64,000 bases of DNA from the NCBI GenBank assembly GCA_964588695.1, contig CAZPQK010000001.1:124001-188000 (forward strand), in the 5' to 3' direction. Numbering within the stretch: the first letter of the stretch is position 1; each line of letters starts with the position of its first letter. The notes beneath the pieces were generated by a model that was given only the letters and a program-made list of their open reading frames with translations, was not told the origin of the DNA and did not search any database. This document shows positions 59,101-64,000 of this stretch, in pieces. The position numbers and the translations under genes are program-made. This DNA comes from CAZPQK01 sp964588695. Lineage in GTDB: Bacteria > Krumholzibacteriota > Krumholzibacteriia > WVZY01 > JAKEHA01.

Positions 59101-61731
59101 TTGATCGGTAAGCAGTTCGGTAACTACAAGATTGTCCGCAAGCTCGGCGAAGGCGGTATGGGCCAGGTGTATCTGGCCGACGATACTGTGCTCGACCGCC
59201 AGGTCGCGATCAAATTTCTACCGCCCCGGGTTGCCGAAGACGCCGACGCCCTGGCGCGTTTTAAGCTCGAAGCCAAGGCCGCCGCTGGTCTCGATCATCC
59301 CAACATTGTCACCGTTCACGAAGCCGGCGAAAACGACGGCGTCGCGTACATCGTGATGACTTATGTCGAAGGTCACTTGCTAACCGACGAAATCAAAGGT
59401 GGCAAGCTGAGTGCCGACCGGTCGTTGGACATCGCGTTGCAGATCCTGGCGGGACTGGACAAGGCGCATCAAGCCAACGTCACGCACCGCGACATCAAGC
59501 CCGACAACATTGCCATCGACACCGACGGCAACGCGCGCATCCTGGACTTCGGATTGGCCAAGCTGGACGACGTTACCAGGCTGACCCAAGAGAATTCGAC
59601 TGTCGGCACGCTCCACTACATGTCGCCCGAACAGGCCCGCGGCGATGACGTAGACCCGCGCACCGACTTGTTTTCGGTGGGGGCGATGCTCTATGAGATG
59701 CTCACCGGACAACGCGCCTTTCCCGGCGACCATTCGGCCGCCGTGCACTATTCCATCGCCAACCAGGATCCGCAGCCGATGGCTCGGTTCAACAACAAGA
59801 TTACCGACGACTACGAGCGCGTCGTTAACAAACTGCTGGCCAAGGATCCCGATCGACGCTACCAGACGGCTCGCGATGCGCGCACGGATCTGCTTTCGCT
59901 GCGCGAGGGTTCTAACGCGAGCGGATCGGCGGCGTCGGCTAGCGCCGCTGGTGCGCCGGGCGCACCCAAAAAGAAGACGTTTCAATTTGCTGCTACGATC
60001 GGCGCGATCGCGGCTATCGTGGCGTCGCTGGCCACCGTTACCATCTTTAAGCGCGGCGATCGTCAGCCGGTCGAATCGACCCGGCCACTCATTGTCGTGC
60101 TGCCGTTCGAAAACCTCGGAGCTCCTGACGACGAATATTTTGCCGACGGCATCACCGACGAGATTACGTCTCGTCTGGCGACCATCGACGGTTTGGGAAT
60201 TATTTCGCGGACCAGCGCGGTGGCCTATAAGAATGCGGACAAGACCATTCAGCAGATCGCCAACGAGCTTAAGGTAACGCACGTACTAGAAGGGACGATT
60301 CGTTGGGATAAGTCGCAGCAACCGCAACGCGTCCGCATTACGCCGCAGTTGATTAGCGTCGCCAACGACACGCACCTGTGGGCCAATAACTACGAGCGGC
60401 CACTCAATAGTATTTTTTCGGTGCAAGCCGACATCGCTTCCGAGATTGCGAACGCCCTACATCTTACCCTTTTGGAATCCGATCGCGAATTGCTGGCAAA
60501 AGTCCCAACCGAGAACACCGACGCGTACGCGTTTTATCTTCGTGGGCTGGAGTACGTACACTCCGGCCACTCGATGGCAACGGGTCAGGTGGACACGGTC
60601 ATTGATCTTTTCGAGCGCGCGCTGGAACTCGATCCCAACTTTGCCAGCGCGTGGGCGTGGCTTTCGATGATGCACGCGAGTACTTATCACAACGGCGTCG
60701 ACCGAACGGAAGCCCGACTTAAACTTGCGCGCGAAACCGCCGAGAAAGCGCTGGCGATTGAAAACAAGAGTGCCGATGCCCATTTGGCCATGTGCTACTA
60801 CCACTACTGGGGCCACAAGGACTACGACAATGCATTGGTCGCGTTGGAGAAGGCGCAGGAGATTACGCCGGGGAGCAGCGAGATTATTCAAACACGCGGC
60901 TTTATATTGCGCCGACTGGGTCGTTACGACGAAGCCGTCGCGAAGCTCAAAGAAGCGTTGGCGCTGTCGCCGCACGATCGCGGTCCATTGATTGGGTTAA
61001 CGGAAACCTACTGGGCCATGGGAGCGACCGACGAGTTCGTCGAATACGCCGAACGTGCGCGTGCACTCGAACCCGACGGCGCACTGATGTACGCGTACGT
61101 GGCTCGGTTTGGTCGCGACCATGGCGACCTGGTACGAGCGCGCCGGGCGTTAGAGTCGTACCCGGGCCCCAAAGAAGACTTGATCGAAGATTGGTTTTTC
61201 CAGCTTCTGGAAGAGCGGAAGTACGACGAAGCGATTTCGCTGATCGCTAACGCCTCGCCCGACGAAGTATTAAGCGACGAAGGCCTCTATGCTCCCTATT
61301 CGTTGTTACGGGCGTTGGCGTATCACTCCAAAGGCGACACGAGCGCCGCAAACGCCGCTGCGCGGCAAGCGAAAGCGCATTTCGAACGAACGATCGCAGC
61401 CCGGCCGAACGATCACCGGTTGTATACGTCGTTGGGGATGACGTTGGCCATGTTGGGCGAGCGTGAAGCCGCGGTTGCAAACGCAACCAGGAGCGTGGAG
61501 ATGTACCCCGTCGAACGTGACCACTTTATGGCGCCCTGGCGACTCTATGACGCTGCCAACGCGTGCGCATTAGCGGGCGACTTAGACGCAGCGCTTAGGT
61601 TCGCGCACGAGCTGGGCGACGTGCGACCGTTCCTGGTCGAGTCGCTGTTTAGCCTCCCCTGGTTTGATCCGTATCGCGAAGACGCACGCTTTAAACAGAC
61701 GATTCAAAAGTACAGCGGCGAGACGTCGTAA
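59101..61731 (+). CDS. Ser/Thr protein kinase with TolB-like and TPR C-terminal region
   Basis: An 876-residue eukaryote-like kinase. The kinase domain (about 8-268) is complete: GEGGMGQVY, Lys38, Asp131 in HRDIKPDN, DFG at 149-151, GTLHYMSPEQARG. An Ala/Gly/Ser linker leads to one membrane segment at about 296-315. The region 328-455 (IVVLPFENLGAPDDEYFADGITDEIT) resembles the TolB amino-terminal/FlgO-like domain that precedes TPRs in similar kinases and adenylate cyclases. TPR-like helices fill the C-terminus (about 480-870). TTG with GGAGAA four bases upstream is the start. It is likely to sense or bind protein partners at the envelope. Confidence 0.93.
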   Translation: MIGKQFGNYKIVRKLGEGGMGQVYLADDTVLDRQVAIKFLPPRVAEDADALARFKLEAKAAAGLDHPNIVTVHEAGENDGVAYIVMTYVEGHLLTDEIKGGKLSADRSLDIALQILAGLDKAHQANVTHRDIKPDNIAIDTDGNARILDFGLAKLDDVTRLTQENSTVGTLHYMSPEQARGDDVDPRTDLFSVGAMLYEMLTGQRAFPGDHSAAVHYSIANQDPQPMARFNNKITDDYERVVNKLLAKDPDRRYQTARDARTDLLSLREGSNASGSAASASAAGAPGAPKKKTFQFAATIGAIAAIVASLATVTIFKRGDRQPVESTRPLIVVLPFENLGAPDDEYFADGITDEITSRLATIDGLGIISRTSAVAYKNADKTIQQIANELKVTHVLEGTIRWDKSQQPQRVRITPQLISVANDTHLWANNYERPLNSIFSVQADIASEIANALHLTLLESDRELLAKVPTENTDAYAFYLRGLEYVHSGHSMATGQVDTVIDLFERALELDPNFASAWAWLSMMHASTYHNGVDRTEARLKLARETAEKALAIENKSADAHLAMCYYHYWGHKDYDNALVALEKAQEITPGSSEIIQTRGFILRRLGRYDEAVAKLKEALALSPHDRGPLIGLTETYWAMGATDEFVEYAERARALEPDGALMYAYVARFGRDHGDLVRARRALESYPGPKEDLIEDWFFQLLEERKYDEAISLIANASPDEVLSDEGLYAPYSLLRALAYHSKGDTSAANAAARQAKAHFERTIAARPNDHRLYTSLGMTLAMLGEREAAVANATRSVEMYPVERDHFMAPWRLYDAANACALAGDLDAALRFAHELGDVRPFLVESLFSLPWFDPYREDARFKQTIQKYSGETS

Positions 61732-61756
61732 CAGAAAAACGGCCGCGACATCAAAG

Positions 61757-61795
61757 GCCCTGCGTTTGCCACTTCAGTAGGGAGGCTGGAGATGC
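61757..61795 (+). repeat. first copy of the hairpin leader
   Basis: Copy 1 of a sequence also found at 62532-62573. CCCTGC, CCACTTCAGTA, GGGAG, CTG and AGATGC are shared. CTTCAG and CTGGAG pair (with one G-T wobble) and put AGGGAGG, the ribosome-binding site, in the loop; the hairpin ends directly at ATG. Confidence 0.85.
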
Positions 61796-61986
61796 TTCTT
61801 AGGTTGTTACTCGTATCTACGTTCATTCACCACGACTGGCTGCGCACAATGGTTCGCGACCCAAGACGCGCTTCGACCACGATCTCATTCGCTGTAGCGG
61901 ATGACGACCGCTCGATAGCGGACCAGACCATCCACGTTGCGCTCCAAGACCGCCAAGATTGCGGCGACGTCACCCCGATCATCTAG
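61792..61986 (+). pseudogene. short ORF behind the first hairpin leader, probable gene remnant
   Basis: The 64-residue frame starts at the ATG of the first hairpin leader with a hydrophobic run (LLRLLLVSTF) like the beginning of a signal peptide, then turns into charged, unfamiliar sequence. It overlaps the 3' end of an opposite-strand gene. It could be a short functional peptide, but the shared leader suggests that it was once the 5' end of a longer secreted-protein gene that was interrupted by the insertion of the membrane-protein gene. Confidence 0.35.
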
Positions 61987-62337
61987 GCCTTCAACCATTT
62001 GTCGAAGACGTTTGGGAGACAACCGTGGCTTATGCAAGCGCCGTGCGACGTACAAACTAGCTAGGCAAACAACGATGTAAGCGGTATCGCCATTGGAGAA
62101 CGGTAGATTCGCAAAAAAATGAGTAAGGCGCTCGACACCGATCCTCTCAACCCCAAACCCCAACCTCTGAAAACTATCGTACAGGACAAGGTAGTGGATG
62201 TGGAGAAAGGCTGCGCAAATGACAACGTAATTGGGTACCGAGAAGGACCACCCCAGCCGCATCTTCGCATCGCGCGGTAAGATCGACCAAGCGGCAATCA
62301 GTAGTCCGAGGAAAGTTAGTAGGCCGTTAACGTCCAT
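61885..62337 (-). CDS. membrane protein of unknown function, possibly truncated
   Basis: A 150-residue protein with three hydrophobic segments: MDVNGLLTFLGLLIAAWSIL, VPNYVVICAAFLHIHYLVLYD and GDTAYIVVCLASLYVA, then a basic helical segment ending soon after ERNVDGLVRYRA. The ATG is chosen because it begins the first membrane helix; an in-frame extension of 70 codons is unlike coding sequence. The ending looks abrupt, so a longer soluble domain may have been lost. It lies between the two hairpin-leader copies, in the opposite direction, with no obvious partner. I recognise no named family; accessory-region or phage-defence genes sometimes have such an N-terminus, which is only speculation. Confidence 0.55.
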   Translation of the reverse strand: MDVNGLLTFLGLLIAAWSILPRDAKMRLGWSFSVPNYVVICAAFLHIHYLVLYDSFQRLGFGVERIGVERLTHFFANLPFSNGDTAYIVVCLASLYVARRLHKPRLSPKRLRQMVEGLDDRGDVAAILAVLERNVDGLVRYRAVVIRYSE

Positions 62338-62452
62338 CTGGGGCCGCGACTGTTGAATCGATGTTGGAACCCGTCTTTCTGGATAGTGGAACCCCGAACA
62401 GTCTAAGCTTAGTAATTTGCCTGATTGCTTTACAACAACAACCCAACACTCT

Positions 62453-62472
62453 CTTGTGAACTTTCTCACAAG
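62453..62472. other. short perfect inverted repeat
   Basis: CTTGTGA and TCACAAG flank ACTTTC. The site lies upstream of the membrane-protein gene and the hairpin-led secreted protein gene. It may be an operator; no terminator T run follows. Confidence 0.4.
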
Positions 62473-62506
62473 TGATTTCCACATCGTTCCGGCGCTAAGT
62501 AAGCAG

Positions 62507-62512
62507 TATAAT
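62507..62512 (+). promoter_or_regulatory. candidate -10 box of the secreted-protein operon
   Basis: A perfect TATAAT hexamer, 57 bases before the ATG of the secreted protein. The matching -35 region is poor, so activator help or another sigma factor would be needed. Confidence 0.35.
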
Positions 62513-62531
62513 GATGGCCTCACCGCAAGGA

Positions 62532-62573
62532 TCCCTGCATATACCACTTCAGTAAGGGAGACTGAAGAATGCG
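62532..62573 (+). repeat. second copy of the hairpin leader
   Basis: Copy 2 of the leader at 61757-61795. CTTCAGT and ACTGAAG form a perfect seven-base stem around AAGGGAG, the ribosome-binding site, and ATG follows two bases after the stem. The wobble in the first copy and the perfect pairing here keep the stem, which argues for function. Confidence 0.85.
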
Positions 62574-63456
62574 CATGGCTAGATATACAATGCTAATCTT
62601 GCTCGCTCTTGCCGCCGCAAGCTCAGCAATGGTGATCCCTGTATCTCCGGACAGGGCGATGCAAAACTGGAAAGACGCTGTGAGTTATGCCGACCTCGTG
62701 GTTGAAGGCACCATTTTTGATATTGCGCTGGAAGAGTACCGTCAGGACCAAATCGAGCTGGCGATGGTGGCGTATCGTGGGCTTATCACTGACAGAACCG
62801 TTCGACTTACCGTTGTCACGCTCGGGGAACTAAGCACGAGAAAAGGGACCTATTCGGAACAAACTGTACGCGTGGCAATCCCAACATATATGATGGCTAG
62901 GCGAGCGAGTTATTCCGAAGGTGACCGCATGTTGTTCGCCCTCAACTTCAATCCGGTGGCTGGGCTCTACTACTGCCAATCTGAAGCTGGAGAATGGGTC
63001 GCACGGGACGGCGCATGGTCTTCGAACCAAATTACCTCAGAGCCGGTGACCGTTAGCGCTGAGACCATAGGGAACACAATTCAGCAAAGAATTCCGGTCA
63101 AAACACATGCGACCGAAGTCCAAGTCGAACACACAGAGCTGACGCGAAATAAGCATGGTTATCGGGTAGTCAGAGTCAGAGCGGTCTCTTCGTCAACACA
63201 AGAGCCAGTAACTTTCGACATCCGAACGAACGACCCACGTGTACGCGTACCAGCTCCCGTGATCAATCTGCGACGGGGCACGACCCTGATTGTGGCGACT
63301 AACTACGAGAAACTGACCGGGTCCACTATTACGATCAAAGACGCATGTACTTCAGTGTTTCGCTTGGAGCGCGAAGAAGCGTTTAATCTCTCTGGACACC
63401 CCTTGAGGGTGTCTGCAAAGGAAGTTCGAAAGCGGCTAGTGGAGGTCACTCCATGA
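62569..63456 (+). CDS. exported protein of unknown function
   Basis: A 295-residue secreted protein with a signal peptide (LILLALAAASSAMV), no membrane segment after it and no recognised domain. The middle is beta-rich (RTVRLTVVTLGELSTRKGTYSEQTVRVAIPTYMM and VGDRMLFALNF-type text); that first half resembles the pattern seen in small 'YgeR-like' adhesion or inhibitor domains, but I cannot assign it. The start is the ATG of the second hairpin leader. The stop overlaps the next ATG (ATGA), so it is co-translated with a matrixin-like protease, possibly as its inhibitor, chaperone or substrate. Confidence 0.75.
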   Translation: MRMARYTMLILLALAAASSAMVIPVSPDRAMQNWKDAVSYADLVVEGTIFDIALEEYRQDQIELAMVAYRGLITDRTVRLTVVTLGELSTRKGTYSEQTVRVAIPTYMMARRASYSEGDRMLFALNFNPVAGLYYCQSEAGEWVARDGAWSSNQITSEPVTVSAETIGNTIQQRIPVKTHATEVQVEHTELTRNKHGYRVVRVRAVSSSTQEPVTFDIRTNDPRVRVPAPVINLRRGTTLIVATNYEKLTGSTITIKDACTSVFRLEREEAFNLSGHPLRVSAKEVRKRLVEVTP

Positions 63457-64000
63457 AGAAGAGCATATCGAACCGCGCGCTGATGCTTACAGTACTGGCG
63501 ATTTGCTCACAGCCGCTCACCACAGCAAGAGCACAGATTTATTGCTATCCCTACTACACAGACCACGAGTACAAACTACTGTATGGTCTAGAAATAGAAG
63601 TCAGCGAAGTCCCAAACGGGTTTTTTCCCTCACATTACGAGGTCGGCCAAACGACCGTGCACGCTGCGTTCATCGGCGCGCTGGGTGCGTACGTAGCGGA
63701 AACGGATCAAGGACTTTCAGTTTCGGACCGGGGAGCTGCGGGCTCGTTCCTCGGATCGAACAACGTACCCCACAAAGTTATTACATCGCTTGAAGAGTGG
63801 TCAGATAATGGGTTCGCTGGCAGCTGGGCTGCGGTTGTACGTATTTCGAATCTTCGAGATCGCCCCACGTACTGGAACTTCGCGAACTTCGCCTGGACCG
63901 AAGCGGACATTGCTGGATCAGATACCACGGTCGCGTTAAACGCGATTGCGATGCACGAAGCCGGACACATCATGGGACTGAGCGACGGTTGCAATGGTTA
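63453..64000 (+). CDS. matrixin-like secreted metalloprotease, 3' part outside window
   Basis: The first 182 residues of a secreted zinc protease. A signal peptide (ALMLTVLAICSQPLTTARA) is followed by an Asn/Tyr-rich domain and the motif HEAGHIMGLSDG, matching HExxHxxGxxD, so the third ligand is Asp as in snapalysin-type rather than His as in most matrixins. GGAGG lies nine bases before ATG, and ATGA overlaps the preceding stop. The expected Met-turn lies beyond the window edge. Extracellular protein degradation is the likely role; the upstream coupled gene may encode a partner. Confidence 0.8.
   Translation, partial: MKKSISNRALMLTVLAICSQPLTTARAQIYCYPYYTDHEYKLLYGLEIEVSEVPNGFFPSHYEVGQTTVHAAFIGALGAYVAETDQGLSVSDRGAAGSFLGSNNVPHKVITSLEEWSDNGFAGSWAAVVRISNLRDRPTYWNFANFAWTEADIAGSDTTVALNAIAMHEAGHIMGLSDGCNG

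Noticed and set aside
1..64000. tRNA, rRNA, tmRNA, RNase P RNA, SRP RNA or CRISPR
   Set aside because: I scanned the intergenic gaps by eye for cloverleaf T-arm patterns, SRP-type loops and regularly spaced repeats, and saw none. A covariance-model search is needed to be certain.

Overview
The window is ordinary bacterial chromosome with dense coding on both strands. It is moderately GC-rich by eye. The organism looks like a diderm (Gram-negative-type) bacterium: there are lipoproteins with lipoboxes, a heptosyltransferase-like GT9 enzyme, a LysM/TPR lipoprotein and a carboxy-terminal processing protease. Signalling is rich in eukaryote-like kinases with PEGA or TolB-like outputs, FHA and TPR proteins, and a sigma-54-type activator with an intact GAFTGA loop. 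This mix suggests a poorly cultivated lineage such as one of the FCB-type candidate phyla or a deltaproteobacterium-like group. I cannot fix the taxon from sequence alone. I saw no rRNA, tRNA, CRISPR array, transposase or prophage.

Left part (1-12.3 kb): a pyrR-pyrB-pyrC pyrimidine operon on the minus strand, with a promoter and a PyrR-type attenuator. It is divergent from a hybrid histidine kinase followed by a small HEXXH protein. Then come a DUF3313-like lipoprotein, FtcD and a methyltransferase, a KamA-family radical SAM enzyme, and a zinc-finger protein/LemA/HtpX operon whose HtpX carries extra zinc ribbons.

Centre-left (12.4-25.1 kb): a long run of minus-strand genes read as dus, larB, larC, LysM-TPR lipoprotein, double ABC ATPase, laccase-domain protein, DUF2007 protein, membrane protein, DUF72, HAD, tkt and pgi, many of them overlapping. 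It joins nickel-pincer cofactor synthesis with an orphan CbiO/EcfA-type ATPase and central carbon metabolism.

Centre (25.2-37.1 kb): hydrolase, MtnX-like phosphatase, S41 protease, thymidylate kinase, CDP-alcohol phosphatidyltransferase, RsmI, threonine aldolase and HU. Then an FN3-like lipoprotein, an M50 protease and a queD-queC-DUF366-queE operon for 7-deazaguanine (queuosine-type) synthesis. queE appears to start at a rare ATT codon.

Right-centre (37.1-54.8 kb): two large TPR/coiled-coil proteins, a cold-shock protein, an FHA protein-phosphoesterase-PEGA kinase operon, GT9 and RsgA, a PtsN-like EIIA with a zinc-ribbon protein, and a 1477-residue regulator. That regulator appears to combine a pseudokinase, a P-loop ATPase, TPRs, GAF, a sigma-54 AAA+ domain and a Fis-type HTH.

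Right end (54-64 kb): NIF3, an STT3-like GT-C membrane protein with TPRs, a split AraC regulator, an SRPBCC protein and a second large kinase. An accessory-looking end follows, with a duplicated leader that places the ribosome-binding site in a hairpin loop, a truncated-looking membrane protein, a secreted protein and a partial matrixin-like metalloprotease. The most novel-looking parts are the FHA-phosphoesterase-kinase operon, the giant pseudokinase activator and the duplicated hairpin leader.
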